Assembly: GCA_016191465.1 (NCBI GenBank)
Contig: JACPOP010000014.1
Location: 186,001 to 250,000 of the forward strand
DNA: 64,000 nucleotides
Reading direction: 5' to 3'
Origin: Chloroflexota bacterium
GTDB taxonomy: Bacteria > Chloroflexota > UBA6077 > CF-72
Part shown: positions 33,098 to 42,749 of the stretch, piece by piece
Layout: the number at the start of each line of letters is the position of its first letter
Numbering within the stretch: the stretch's first letter is position 1
Made by a program: the position numbers and the translations under genes
Notes under the pieces: generated by a model
Databases searched by the model: none
The model's input: the letters and a program-made list of their open reading frames with translations, nothing else
Told to the model about the DNA's origin: nothing

Positions 33098-34405
33098 TTG
33101 CTGAACCTCCCACTTCGCGCACGACTCTTCTGGGGGCTGGTCGTCCTGCTGGGCGCTGGCCTGCTGGCGTTCAGCGCGGATCAGGCCGCGATGGACCTTC
33201 GCTTCCTCTGGCCGGCACTCCTGTTCGCCGTGGCAGGCGCCATCGCCGAGACCTTTCGGGTGGTCATGCCGACGACTGGATCTGGCTCGACGGTGCGCGG
33301 GACGGTGTCTGCAGCGGTCTTCGTGGCGGCGGCGCTGATCTTTCCGCCTCCCTGGGCCGTGTTGCTGTCCGCCGCTGCCACCGTGGTTGGCCAGGTGGTC
33401 AATCGCCGAGCCTGGTTCAAGATCACCTTCAATGCGTCACAGATGGCGATTGCCATTGGCGCGGCCTCCTCCCTCTGGTGGTGGGCCTCGCCCGATGGGC
33501 TCGTGACGTCGGCGCGCAACGTCCCGTGGCTGCTGGCGGCAGTCGGGGTCCACTTCGTAGTGAACACCTGGCTGGTGAGTGGAATCGTGGCGTTTTCGGC
33601 GGGTACGCCCCTTCGTGCCACGTGGTGGCGCACCTATCGCCACATCATTCCAGCCTGGTTGGGAATGTTGCTGGTGGGTGCGCTCATCGCGGTCCTGTGG
33701 CGGCTTGCGCCCTGGACGATTGCCCTCGCGGCAGTGCCCCTGGCGGGTCTGTACTACGCGCTGCGGAACACGGTCACGCTCGAAGTGCAGACGGTGGATG
33801 CGCTCTTCAATCTTGCAGACATCCTGGATGCTCGCGATCCGTACACCCACGGCCATTCGCTCCGTGTCGGCGAGTACGCCCAACAGCTCGCCCTCCACAT
33901 GGGAGCGTCGAACGACACGGCGCACGCCATCTTCCTCGCGGGGCGGCTTCACGACATCGGGAAGTGCGCCGTCGACAACGAGGTGTTGCGCAAAACCGGC
34001 CCGCTGACCGAGCGCGAGCGCGAGCACATGTGCCAGCACGCGGACGTTGGCGGCAACATGCTCGCGAACTTTGAACTCTTCAAGGAGTGCGCGCACATGG
34101 TCCGCGGCCACCACGAGCGCTGGGACGGCGGCGGCTACCCGGACGGGCTGGCTGCGAGCGGCATTCCCTGGGGGGCGCGCGTCATCGCCGTCGCGGACGC
34201 GTTCGATGCCATGGTGACGGACCGTCCGTACCGGCAGGGTCTCGGCGAGGCTGAGGCGGTGCGGCGCCTGGAAGCCGGCGCTGGCACCCAGTGGGACCCT
34301 GCCGCGGTCGCGGCGTTCCTGGAGCTGCTGCGCGGCGGAAAGCTCGCCACGCGTGCCGCGGCGCCGCCGCGTCCCATCCTGAGCGCCGCCTCCGCTTCCG
34401 CCTGA
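33098..34405 (+). CDS. Membrane HD-GYP phosphodiesterase (c-di-GMP hydrolase)
   Basis: A 435-residue protein. About seven hydrophobic segments between residues 8 and 222 form a membrane sensor of unknown ligand. The HD-GYP domain follows: THGHS at 250-254, LHDIGK at 284-289 with the HD pair at 285-286, GHHERWDGGGYPDG at 337-350 and VADAFDAM. These are the metal-binding and GYP residues of c-di-GMP phosphodiesterases. I infer hydrolysis of c-di-GMP to pGpG or GMP. The start appears to be TTG at 33098; no better start lies close to the first helix. It may control the c-di-GMP-responsive glycosyltransferase at 2438-6454. Confidence 0.88.
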   Translation: MLNLPLRARLFWGLVVLLGAGLLAFSADQAAMDLRFLWPALLFAVAGAIAETFRVVMPTTGSGSTVRGTVSAAVFVAAALIFPPPWAVLLSAAATVVGQVVNRRAWFKITFNASQMAIAIGAASSLWWWASPDGLVTSARNVPWLLAAVGVHFVVNTWLVSGIVAFSAGTPLRATWWRTYRHIIPAWLGMLLVGALIAVLWRLAPWTIALAAVPLAGLYYALRNTVTLEVQTVDALFNLADILDARDPYTHGHSLRVGEYAQQLALHMGASNDTAHAIFLAGRLHDIGKCAVDNEVLRKTGPLTEREREHMCQHADVGGNMLANFELFKECAHMVRGHHERWDGGGYPDGLAASGIPWGARVIAVADAFDAMVTDRPYRQGLGEAEAVRRLEAGAGTQWDPAAVAAFLELLRGGKLATRAAAPPRPILSAASASA

Positions 34406-34774
34406 GCGGTCACACGGCCAGCCCAGGGAAGGCACCGCGGGCGGCGGAGGGCTGGCGATGCGTTCGGCCACGAGACGGCGATCTCTCGCGGTGCACGGAA
34501 TCGGCGTTGGCGCGTCGTGTAACGGGCGCACCACAACAACGCCGGGGGGCGCCGGAGACCGCGAAACGCGGCCGGCCTCCTCGGGGATGCTGCCTATACT
34601 CAGCCCAATGGCCCGCCCCCGCCTTGTTGCGAGTCAGCGCTCCGAAGCCCCGTGCCCCAGTGCGACGCCGAACGGGAATTCGCCCGGTCCCGGGCGTCGA
34701 CCCAAGAAGGTCGGCGGGGACTTGGCGGACGCCGCACCATCCCGCGCCACGTGCTTCCCGGGCCGCAACTGAGG
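34406..34774. other. Leader region of the purine operon
   Basis: This 369-base gap precedes purQ. A TATACT hexamer at 34594-34599 could be a -10 element, with no clear -35 partner. GC-rich complementary stretches near 34535-34580 (GGAGACCGCGAAACGCGG) can form a hairpin. I looked for purine and ZTP riboswitch signatures and for a purS frame and found none. Confidence 0.4.
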
Positions 34775-35530
34775 ATGGCTGTGGCGCGGTTCGCCGTGAT
34801 CCGGTTTCCGGGGACGAACTGCGAGCGAGAAACCGTCAGGGTTCTTCGCGAGGTCCTGGAACAGTCGGTGGACGAGCCGCTGTGGCATGCCGATCCACGG
34901 CCCCTCGACGAGTACGACTGCGTCATTCTGCCGGGCGGGTTTGCCCACGGCGACCACCTCCGCGCCGGTGCGATCGCCCGCTTTTCGGCGATCATGGCCG
35001 ACGTGGAGCGGTACGCCGCTCGCGGCGGCCTGGTGCTGGGCATTTGCAATGGATTCCAGGTGCTCCTTGAAGCGGGGCTGCTCCCCGGGGCGATGCTGCG
35101 CAACGCCACGCTCCAGTTCCGCGGCGCGTGGGTTCATTGCCGCGTGGAGCGCACGGACTCGCCGTTCACCGCCGCGTGCCAGCCCGGCCAGGTGCTGCGA
35201 CTTCCCATTGCCCACGGCGAAGGCAGCTATGCCGTGGCTGGCCCCGAGGACCTGGAGCGCCTGGAGCGCGCTGGCGCCGTGCTGCTCCGGTACTCCGATC
35301 CCGCGGGTGCTGTCACGGCAGCGGCCAACCCCAACGGCTCGCTGGGCAACATCGCCGGGATCACCAACCCGCGCGGCAACGTGTTTGGCCTCATGCCGCA
35401 CCCGGAGCGGGCGTGCGAGTCGCTCCTGGGGAGCGTCGACGGCATGCCGCTACTGCGCTCCATCGTCCAGCACGTGACCACCGAACGGGGCGAGGCTTCG
35501 GTTACCCGGGAGCTCAGTCCGGCGTGCTGA
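34775..35530 (+). CDS. purQ: Phosphoribosylformylglycinamidine synthase, glutaminase subunit
   Basis: A 251-residue class-I glutamine amidotransferase that supplies ammonia to PurL for FGAM formation, step four of purine synthesis. VIRFPGTNCERE is at the N-terminus. The nucleophile is Cys91 in LGICNGFQ, and the His/Glu pair is in LMPHPERACE. The ATG at 34775 is preceded by GAGG; the upstream frame is open but lacks family similarity. The stop overlaps the purL start by seven bases. PurQ normally works with PurL and PurS, and no purS is visible here. Confidence 0.95.
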   Translation: MAVARFAVIRFPGTNCERETVRVLREVLEQSVDEPLWHADPRPLDEYDCVILPGGFAHGDHLRAGAIARFSAIMADVERYAARGGLVLGICNGFQVLLEAGLLPGAMLRNATLQFRGAWVHCRVERTDSPFTAACQPGQVLRLPIAHGEGSYAVAGPEDLERLERAGAVLLRYSDPAGAVTAAANPNGSLGNIAGITNPRGNVFGLMPHPERACESLLGSVDGMPLLRSIVQHVTTERGEASVTRELSPAC

Positions 35531-37770
35531 GCGCCACGGTGGCGGCACCCGTGTCCGGGCGCTGGCGGTACCCGGTCGCGCAGATCCGCCAGTTTGGCCT
35601 GCTGGAGCCTGAGTATGCGCAAGCAGTAGAACGGCTCGGCCGCGAGCCGAACCTGGTGGAGCTGGGCATCCTGGGCGCCATGTGGAGCGAGCACTGCGGC
35701 TACAAGCACTCGCGCCGCCTGCTGAAGCTCCTCCCGACCACCGGGCCGCGCGTCCTGCAAGGGCCCGGCGAAAACGCCGGGGCGGTGTCGATCGGCGACG
35801 GGCTGGCGGTGGCGTTGAAAATGGAGTCGCACAACCACCCCAGCGCCGTCGAGCCGGTCCAGGGCGCCGCCACCGGCGTGGGCGGCATCCTGCGCGACAT
35901 CTTCACGATGGGTGCACGCCCCGTCGCGATCCTGGACTCGCTGCGCTTCGGTGATCCGTCTGACCATAGGACCCCGCACCTGGTGGACGGCGTCATCGCC
36001 GGGATTGCCTTCTACGGCAACTGCATCGGCGTTCCAACCGTCGGGGGTGAGATTTCCTTCGACCCGAGCTACACGGGCAATCCGCTGGTGAACGCCATGT
36101 GCGTGGGCGTGCTGCCAGCGGACCGGCTGACACGGGCGGCGGCCAGCGGGCCCGGCAATCCGCTCATCCTGGTCGGTGCAGACACCGGGCGCGACGGCAT
36201 CCAGGGCGCCGCGTTCGCCTCCAACGACGATCCGCGGGCAAGCCACCGCGGGGTGATCCAGGTCGGCAACCCGTTCCTTGAAAAGCTGCTCCTCGAAGCC
36301 TGCCTGGAGCTCATCGAGCGGGGCGGTGTGCTGGCGATGCAGGATCTCGGGGCCGCGGGACTCACCTCTTCCAGTGTGGAGATGGCCGCCCGTGGCGGGC
36401 TGGGCGTGGAGATCGACGTCCAGCAGGTCCCCCGCCGAGAGACGGGCATGAACGCCTTCGAGGTGATGCTCTCCGAATCGCAGGAGCGGATGCTGGTGCT
36501 GGTGGAGCGCGGCCAGGAGGCCGGGTTGATGGACCACTTCGCCCACTGGGGCCTGCACGCGGCGGTGATCGGCAGCATCACGGCCGATGGCACGATCCGC
36601 ATCCGCGACGGTGCAGAGACCGTGGCCGAGCTCCCGATCCCGCTCCTGGCTGACGACGTACCCGCGTATGCCCTGCGCCCAGAGCGGCCGGCGACGGTGA
36701 TGGATTGCACCGGGCTTGATGTCCCGTCCGGGCTTGATCTCTCACACGCGCTCCTGTCGCTCCTCGGCAGCCCCAACCTGTGCTCGCGGGCCTACGCCTT
36801 CGTGCAGTACGACTCAACCGTTCAGGCCAACACCGCGTTTGGTCCCGGTGAAGGCGCCGCGGCGCTCATCCGAGTGGAAGGAACGCACAAAGGGCTGGCA
36901 ATTTCGACCGACTGCAATCCACGCTACATGCGGCTCGACCCGCGCCGTGGGGCGCAGCAGGCCGTAGCCGAGGCGGCCCGCAACGTGGCCTGCGTGGGCG
37001 CCGAGCCGATTGCCGTGACGGATTGCCTGAACTTTGGAAACCCGGAGAAGCCCGAGGTCGCGTGGCAGCTCTCGGAGGCCGTGCACGGCCTCGCGGAGGC
37101 GTGCCGGGCGCTGGACGTACCGATTGTGAGCGGCAACGTCAGCCTCTACAACGAAACCGCTGGCCTGGGCGCCATCGCACCCACGCCAGCGGTCGGCCTG
37201 GTGGGCTTGATCGAACCGATCGAGGACCGGGTTGGGATCGGGTTTCACGAGGGTGATGCCGTCGTGCTGCTGGGTCAGCCGGTGGACACGCTCTCCACCG
37301 GCGAGCTCAGGGCCGTCGTCCTGGGCGACGAGCGGGGGCCGTTCCCGCGGCTCGACCTTGCCGCCGAGCGGCGGCTTGGCGATCTGCTGCGCTCGCTCGC
37401 GCAGGCACGGCGGGTGCGCTCGGCGCAGGACGTCTCGGACGGCGGGCTCGCGATTGCGGTGGCGGAGTGCGCCCTCGCCAGCAACGTCGGGTGCCGGCTT
37501 AAGAGCGAGGTGCTTCGGGCCGATGGTGGACCCGTGGCGGCGCTATTCTCTGAGGACCAGGGCCGGGCGGTGGTGGGCTGCCTGGTGTCGGAGGCCCCCG
37601 CCGTGCTGGCGGCAGCGGTGGCGGCAGGGGTGCCGGCGCGTGTGATCGGCCATGCCGGCGGAACGAGGCTCGTGGCACCGGGGTTGCTGGACGTGCCACT
37701 CGCCGCGGCGCGTGCCGCGCACGAATCGGGGTTCGCGCGCCTGCTTGGTCACACGGGGACAAGGGTCTGA
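35524..37770 (+). CDS. purL: Phosphoribosylformylglycinamidine synthase subunit II
   Basis: A 748-residue small-type PurL that converts FGAR to FGAM using ATP and ammonia from PurQ. It shows MWSEHCGYKHSRR near residue 50, KMESHNHPSAVEP with the ATP-grip region, GGEISFDPSY, DLGAAGLTSSSVEMA, SGNVSLYNET and DVSDGGLAIAVAE. The start is GTG at 35524, within the end of purQ (GTGCTGA overlap). The frame is open far upstream, but that part translates to Arg-rich nonsense. The length fits the bacterial three-component enzyme. Confidence 0.95.
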   Translation: MLSATVAAPVSGRWRYPVAQIRQFGLLEPEYAQAVERLGREPNLVELGILGAMWSEHCGYKHSRRLLKLLPTTGPRVLQGPGENAGAVSIGDGLAVALKMESHNHPSAVEPVQGAATGVGGILRDIFTMGARPVAILDSLRFGDPSDHRTPHLVDGVIAGIAFYGNCIGVPTVGGEISFDPSYTGNPLVNAMCVGVLPADRLTRAAASGPGNPLILVGADTGRDGIQGAAFASNDDPRASHRGVIQVGNPFLEKLLLEACLELIERGGVLAMQDLGAAGLTSSSVEMAARGGLGVEIDVQQVPRRETGMNAFEVMLSESQERMLVLVERGQEAGLMDHFAHWGLHAAVIGSITADGTIRIRDGAETVAELPIPLLADDVPAYALRPERPATVMDCTGLDVPSGLDLSHALLSLLGSPNLCSRAYAFVQYDSTVQANTAFGPGEGAAALIRVEGTHKGLAISTDCNPRYMRLDPRRGAQQAVAEAARNVACVGAEPIAVTDCLNFGNPEKPEVAWQLSEAVHGLAEACRALDVPIVSGNVSLYNETAGLGAIAPTPAVGLVGLIEPIEDRVGIGFHEGDAVVLLGQPVDTLSTGELRAVVLGDERGPFPRLDLAAERRLGDLLRSLAQARRVRSAQDVSDGGLAIAVAECALASNVGCRLKSEVLRADGGPVAALFSEDQGRAVVGCLVSEAPAVLAAAVAAGVPARVIGHAGGTRLVAPGLLDVPLAAARAAHESGFARLLGHTGTRV

Positions 37771-37931
37771 TGTTCTATGACACGGGGTGTGCGAGGCTGT
37801 GATGTTGAGCGCGCAGAACCGCCATCCCATTGCAGCTCAGCGGTCCTGCCGGGGCAGACCGTGACTCTGCTCGCCAACCCGGCGCTCTGCGCAGACGGCC
37901 GTTCTTCCGCCGCGCGCACGGATCAGGCGTG

Positions 37932-39374
37932 ATGGGCAAGTTGCCACGAGAGTCCCGCTCATGGGGCGAGAAGTGCGGCGTCGTGGGGGTCTTTGCCCCG
38001 CGCGAGTCCGAGCCCGCCCGGCTCGCTTTCTTTGCGTTGTATGCGCTCCAGCACCGGGGCCAGGAGAGCGCCGGGATCTGCACGTCGGACGGCAGCGGCC
38101 TGCGCAACCTGACCGGCATGGGCCTGGTAAACCAGGTCTTTAACGAGCGCGACTTGCAGAAGCTGCGGGGCACGTTGGCTATCGGCCACACGCGCTACTC
38201 CACTACGGGCGCCAGCCGCGCCGGCAACGCCCAGCCATTCGTGGTCTCCAGTGGCACCGAGCTAGGCGGGCTGGCGCTCGCCCACAACGGCAACATCGTC
38301 AACGTCGGCGCGATCCGCACCCGAGTCCAGGCCCTGGGCGGCCAGCCAAAGACCGCGACCGATTCCGAGCTGGCGGCGCACCTGGTCGCCCGCACGCCGG
38401 GCGCCACCTGGCGCGCACGCATGGAGGCGGCACTGCCGCTGCTGGAGGGCGCCTTCAGCCTCACGATGCTGACCCGCGACCGGCTGTGGGCAGTGCGCGA
38501 TCCATGGGGCATCCGTCCGCTCGCGCTTGGACGGCTGCCAGGCGGCTGGATCGTCGCCTCGGAGACGTGCGCGCTGGACACCGTGGGCGCGGAGCTTATG
38601 CGAGAGATCGAGCCGGGCGAGCTGATCTCCATTGGGCCCGATGGCGTCGAGACGTCCCGCCCCTGGGCGGACAACCCGAAACCGCGTGCCGCGTGCTCGT
38701 TCGAGTTCATCTATTTCGCCCGCCCGGACAGCCTCGTGGATGGTCAGCTGGTGTATGCCACCCGAGAGCGCATGGGCGAAGCGCTCGCCCTCGAACACCC
38801 GGTGGACGCCGATTTCGTCATGCCGGTGCCCGATTCGGCCACCCCCGCGGCAATCGGCTACGCCCGTGCCGCGCGCATCCCCTACCGCGAGGGCCTGGTC
38901 AAGAACCGCTACATCGGGAGGACCTTCATCCAGCCGTCGCAGGCCCAGCGCGAGACTGGCGTTGGCTTGAAGTTCAACCCGCTGCCCGAGGTGTTACGGG
39001 GACAGCGTATCGTGCTGGTAGACGACAGCATCGTGCGGGGCACCACCACGCCGCGAATCGTCGCGATGCTGCGCCGCGCGGGCGCGCGGGAGGTCCACCT
39101 GCGCATCTGCGCCCCGCCGATCACGCACGCCTGCCACCTGGGGGTTGATACCGCGCCCGAGGACACGCTGATAGCGAACCAGCACTCGGTCGCCGAAATT
39201 CGTGCCCTCACGGGCGCTGATTCGCTGGGCTTCCTCAGCCTTGACGGTCTGAACCGCGCTATCAGCCTGGACGAGGCGAGCCTGTGTAACGCGTGCTTCC
39301 ACGGGCGGTACCCCATGCCGATCGAGGGGCGGCTTGCGAAACTGGCGCTCGAGGTGGGCGCATCGCGTGATTGA
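37932..39374 (+). CDS. purF: Amidophosphoribosyltransferase
   Basis: A 480-residue enzyme that makes phosphoribosylamine from PRPP and glutamine, the committed step of purine synthesis. The N-terminal nucleophile hydrolase starts with Cys15 (GEKCGVVGVFA), so a 14-residue propeptide must be removed, as in Bacillus-type PurF. LQHRGQES, GHTRYST and AHNGNI complete the glutaminase. The PRPP loop is IVLVDDSIVRGTT. CNACFHG and the nearby Cys residues may hold the 4Fe-4S cluster of this PurF class. The ATG at 37932 was chosen because the propeptide then has normal length. The gap from purL is 161 bases. Confidence 0.95.
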   Translation: MGKLPRESRSWGEKCGVVGVFAPRESEPARLAFFALYALQHRGQESAGICTSDGSGLRNLTGMGLVNQVFNERDLQKLRGTLAIGHTRYSTTGASRAGNAQPFVVSSGTELGGLALAHNGNIVNVGAIRTRVQALGGQPKTATDSELAAHLVARTPGATWRARMEAALPLLEGAFSLTMLTRDRLWAVRDPWGIRPLALGRLPGGWIVASETCALDTVGAELMREIEPGELISIGPDGVETSRPWADNPKPRAACSFEFIYFARPDSLVDGQLVYATRERMGEALALEHPVDADFVMPVPDSATPAAIGYARAARIPYREGLVKNRYIGRTFIQPSQAQRETGVGLKFNPLPEVLRGQRIVLVDDSIVRGTTTPRIVAMLRRAGAREVHLRICAPPITHACHLGVDTAPEDTLIANQHSVAEIRALTGADSLGFLSLDGLNRAISLDEASLCNACFHGRYPMPIEGRLAKLALEVGASRD

Positions 39375-40389
39375 GGCGCTCACCTACGCTGCCGCCGGCG
39401 TCGACATCCAGGCTGCCGAAGTGAACGTGCGGCGTATCGGCGCACACGTCCGGTCCACACACGGCCCTTCGGTCCTCGGCAGCTTCGGCGCATTCGCCGG
39501 CCTGTACCACCTAACCGGGCTGAAAGACCCGGTGCTGGTGGCCAGCACCGATGGCGTTGGCTCCAAGCTGGAGCTTGCCCACAAGCTCGCGCAGCACGAG
39601 GGGATCGGCCGCGACCTGGTCAACCTGTCCGTCAACGACATCCTGACGGCCGGCGCCCGACCGCTGTTCTTCCTGGACTACATCGCCCTGCATAGCATGG
39701 AGCACGACCAGGTGGAGGCGCTCGTACGGGGCATGTCCGCGGCATGCCGAGAGAACGAGTGCGCGCTGCTTGGTGGCGAGACCGCCCAGTTGCCGGACCT
39801 GTACCAGCCGGGGCAGTATGACCTGGCCGGGTTCGTCGTCGGCGTCGTCGAGCGCGAGCAGATCGTGGACGGCTCGCGCGTGCAGCTCGGCGATGCCGTC
39901 TGGGCGCTGCCTTCCACGGGCCTGCACACCAATGGGTTCACCCTGGCGCGCCGCGTGATCGCCACTGCCGAACTCGACCTGCGCCAGCCGCGCGACGACC
40001 TGGGAGGACAGAGCCTCGGCGAAGCGTTGCTGGCCGCGCACCCGTCGTACCTTGCCGCCATGCGGCCGCTCCTCGCCGCCGGCGCGGTGAAGGCGATGGC
40101 GCACATCACCGGCGGCGGTCTCGCGGGCAACCTGCCGCGCGTGCTGCCTGCAGCCATGGGCGCCGACGTGGCGTGGGGCGCGTGGCCCGTGCCACCGGTG
40201 TTCGAGGTGCTGCGCCGAGCGGGTGGTATCGCCCACGAGGAGATGCTGCGCGTGTTCAATATGGGGCTTGGGTTCGTATTCGTGGTCGAGCCCGGGGTGG
40301 ACTGCCCGGGTGCCCTGCGGATCGGCACCATCGTGCCCAGCAGTGGGGATGGCGAGCGCGTCGTGGTCACCGGAGCACCACGGGATTGA
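39367..40389 (+). CDS. purM: Phosphoribosylformylglycinamidine cyclo-ligase (AIR synthetase)
   Basis: A 340-residue enzyme that closes the imidazole ring to give AIR. It opens with YAAAGVDIQAAE and has VASTDGVGSKL, the phosphate-binding GGETAQLPD, STGLHTNGFTLAR and HITGGGLAGNLPR, all PurM signatures. The GTG at 39367 lies inside the end of purF (GTGATTGA, an eight-base overlap). No other start leaves the N-terminal motif at normal spacing. Its own stop overlaps the purN start. Confidence 0.95.
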   Translation: MIEALTYAAAGVDIQAAEVNVRRIGAHVRSTHGPSVLGSFGAFAGLYHLTGLKDPVLVASTDGVGSKLELAHKLAQHEGIGRDLVNLSVNDILTAGARPLFFLDYIALHSMEHDQVEALVRGMSAACRENECALLGGETAQLPDLYQPGQYDLAGFVVGVVEREQIVDGSRVQLGDAVWALPSTGLHTNGFTLARRVIATAELDLRQPRDDLGGQSLGEALLAAHPSYLAAMRPLLAAGAVKAMAHITGGGLAGNLPRVLPAAMGADVAWGAWPVPPVFEVLRRAGGIAHEEMLRVFNMGLGFVFVVEPGVDCPGALRIGTIVPSSGDGERVVVTGAPRD

Positions 40390-41051
40390 TCGAAACGCCG
40401 CCCAGCACCCCAGTTCAGCACCCCTGCGATGGCGAGGCGTGGATCCTCCGGGTTGGCGTGCTCGTGTCCGGAAATGGCACGAACTTGCAGGCGCTGCTAG
40501 ATGCGCAGGCCGCGGGGGTCTTGGGGGCCCGGGTGGTAGTGGTGGGCTGCAACCGGGCTGATGCGCGTGCGCTTGAACGCGCTCGGGCCGCGGGCGTCGC
40601 GGTCTGCCTGGCGGACCGGACGCAGATCAGGAAGCGGATCGAGCGGCAGGCCCTCTTACGGGCCGCGCTGCTGGAGGCCCGGGTCGACCTGGTCGTCCTG
40701 GCGGGCTTCGACGAGATCCTGACGCCGGAGCTCGTGTCCACGTTCGCGGGGCGGATCGTGAACACGCACCCGTCGCTGCTGCCCGCGTTCGGCGGCACCA
40801 TGCACGCGGTGCGCGCGGCCCTGGAGCACGGCGTCAAGGTGTCCGGCTGCACCGTCCACCTGGTAACGGACAAGCTCGACGGAGGGCCGATCCTCGACCA
40901 GCGCGCGGTTCCGGTCCTGGACGGCGACACGGAGGAGACCCTGCACCGGCGCATCCTGGAGCAGGAGCATCTGCTGCTGCCCCTCACCGTGCGGGCCTTC
41001 GCCGAGGGGCGTCTCGCGCTGCCACGCCCGGCCGTATACGTTTCCGCGTGA
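40386..41051 (+). CDS. purN: Phosphoribosylglycinamide formyltransferase
   Basis: A 10-formyl-THF-dependent GAR transformylase of about 221 residues. VGVLVSGNGTNLQALLD holds the substrate phosphate loop. NTHPSLLPAFGG has the catalytic Asn and His, and VTDKLDGGPILDQ the catalytic Asp. The motif usually read as AGFMRIL is AGFDEIL here. The most economical start is TTG at 40386, which overlaps the purM stop as TTGA and adds a 22-residue leader before the conserved core. No ATG is well placed. The order after purM matches purMN operons elsewhere. Confidence 0.92.
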   Translation: MIETPPSTPVQHPCDGEAWILRVGVLVSGNGTNLQALLDAQAAGVLGARVVVVGCNRADARALERARAAGVAVCLADRTQIRKRIERQALLRAALLEARVDLVVLAGFDEILTPELVSTFAGRIVNTHPSLLPAFGGTMHAVRAALEHGVKVSGCTVHLVTDKLDGGPILDQRAVPVLDGDTEETLHRRILEQEHLLLPLTVRAFAEGRLALPRPAVYVSA

Positions 41052-41066
41052 TAGCATCCGCCCCAC

Positions 41067-42749
41067 GTGTCCGGTGCTCAACACCGGGTTCCGCCGGCGG
41101 CGAACATGCCAGCAGCACCCGCCGCTGCCCATCGTCCACACCTCGGCTCCCGGCGAGCTGAGCATCCAGTCCCCGAGGTCCAGCGCTTGCGCGCCATCGT
41201 CTCCGTTTCTGACAAGACCGGCATCGTCGATTTTGCCCGCGCGCTCACGGAGCGCGGCATTGAGGTGTACTCCACGGGTGGTACCGAGACACTCCTGCGC
41301 GATGCTGGTATCCAGGTCGCCAGCGTCTCCGCGCTGACCGGCTCGCCCGAGATCCTCGGTGGTCGCGTGAAGACGCTCCACCCAACAATTCACGGGGGCC
41401 TGCTGGCCTTGCGCGACAACCCCGCGCACATGGCAGAGCTCGCCGAGCACGGGATTCAGCCGATCGACCTGGTGGTGGTCAACCTGTACCCGTTCCTCGA
41501 GACCGTGCGGAAGGCTGGGACCGACCTGCCGGAGGCGCTGGAGAACGTCGACATCGGCGGCGTGACGCTGCTGCGAGCCGCGGCCAAGAACTTCGCCAGC
41601 GTGCTGGTGGTGTGCGAGCCGGCTGATTACCCAAGGGTGCTGGGAGAGATGGATCGCGAGGGGGGCGCGAGTCAGGACACGCGCCGCCGTCTCGCTGCCA
41701 GGGCCTTCCAGCACTGCGCCGTGTACGACAGCCACGTTGCCACCTACCTGCGCCCGCACGACGACATCTTCCCGAAGGCCTACACCGTGGCGCTCTCGAA
41801 GATCGCCGACTTCCGGGCGGGCGAGAACCCCCACCAGTTGGCGGCACTGTACGCCGAGAGCACGCCGAAGCCCAGCCCCGCGGGCTTCCTGGGTGCCGAA
41901 CAGCTCACGGGCATTCCGCCCGCGTTCAACAACAGTTACGACGCCGACCTGGCCTGCCAGGCGGTCGCGGACTTCTCGACCACCTGCGTGGCCATGATCA
42001 AGCACGGTGCGTTGTGTGGCCTGAGCCTTGGCGACACCGTTGCCGATGCGTACCGGAAGGCCCTGGCGGCTGACCCGCAGTCGGCCTTTGGGGGCGCCAT
42101 AGCCGCCAACCGCGTCGTCGACGAAGAGGTCGCGCGCGAGATTGCAAGCGTCTTCTTTGAGGATCTCATCGCGCCGGGCTTCACCGATGAAGCCCTGGCG
42201 ATCCTACGGCAGCGCAAGGACCTGCGCGTGTTTGCCAGCCGTGGCGATCACCAGACCGCGCGTGGCGCAACGGGTGGGATGGCTCCGGCGACCGAGCTGG
42301 ATTACACACGCGTCCTGGGCGGATTCCTGGTCCAGACGCGCGACACGCTGCCGGAGCAATCGTTTACGCCGAACGTCATCACCCAGCGGCAGCCAACGCT
42401 GGCGGAGATTACCGCGCTGTACTTCGGCTGGCGGGCGGTGAAGCATGCCCGCTCGCACGCGGTGGTGCTCGTGCGCGGGCACTCGGTGGTGGGCGTGGGC
42501 GCCGGGCAGGCAAGCCGAATCGCCGCGGTGGAGATGGCGCTGCACCGTGCCGGTGAGCGCGCCCAGGGCGCCGTGCTGGCCTCCGACGGATTCTTCCCGT
42601 TCCCGGATTCCCTCGAGCGCGCAAGTGAAGCCGGCGTGACGGCGGTCATCCAGCCCGGCGGCGCCATGCGTGACACCGAGATCATCCGGGCCGCGAACCG
42701 CCACGGCCTGGCGATGATCTACACCAACGAGCGCCACTACCGGCACTGA
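41067..42749 (+). CDS. purH: Bifunctional AICAR transformylase/IMP cyclohydrolase
   Basis: A protein of 560 residues that performs the last two steps of IMP synthesis. The N-terminal MGS-like cyclohydrolase has AIVSVSDKTGIVDFARAL, YSTGGT, GGRVKTLHPTIHGG and ENVDIGGVTLLRAAAKN. The transformylase has GENPHQLAALY, FNNSYDADLA, FGGAIAANR and VGVGAGQASR. Its catalytic Lys-His lies in MIKHGALCG, where most bacterial enzymes have KHxNPCG, a local divergence. The start is GTG at 41067 or, less likely, ATG at 41106. The stop overlaps the next gene's ATG (TGATG), and that gene is a second AICAR transformylase. Confidence 0.95.
   Translation: MSGAQHRVPPAANMPAAPAAAHRPHLGSRRAEHPVPEVQRLRAIVSVSDKTGIVDFARALTERGIEVYSTGGTETLLRDAGIQVASVSALTGSPEILGGRVKTLHPTIHGGLLALRDNPAHMAELAEHGIQPIDLVVVNLYPFLETVRKAGTDLPEALENVDIGGVTLLRAAAKNFASVLVVCEPADYPRVLGEMDREGGASQDTRRRLAARAFQHCAVYDSHVATYLRPHDDIFPKAYTVALSKIADFRAGENPHQLAALYAESTPKPSPAGFLGAEQLTGIPPAFNNSYDADLACQAVADFSTTCVAMIKHGALCGLSLGDTVADAYRKALAADPQSAFGGAIAANRVVDEEVAREIASVFFEDLIAPGFTDEALAILRQRKDLRVFASRGDHQTARGATGGMAPATELDYTRVLGGFLVQTRDTLPEQSFTPNVITQRQPTLAEITALYFGWRAVKHARSHAVVLVRGHSVVGVGAGQASRIAAVEMALHRAGERAQGAVLASDGFFPFPDSLERASEAGVTAVIQPGGAMRDTEIIRAANRHGLAMIYTNERHYRH

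Noticed and set aside
34406-34774. Purine or ZTP riboswitch before purQ
   Set aside because: I could not find the conserved junction sequences of either class; only generic GC-rich hairpins are seen.
35227-36558. 443-codon minus-strand open frame
   Set aside because: Antisense to purL; no similarity to a known family.
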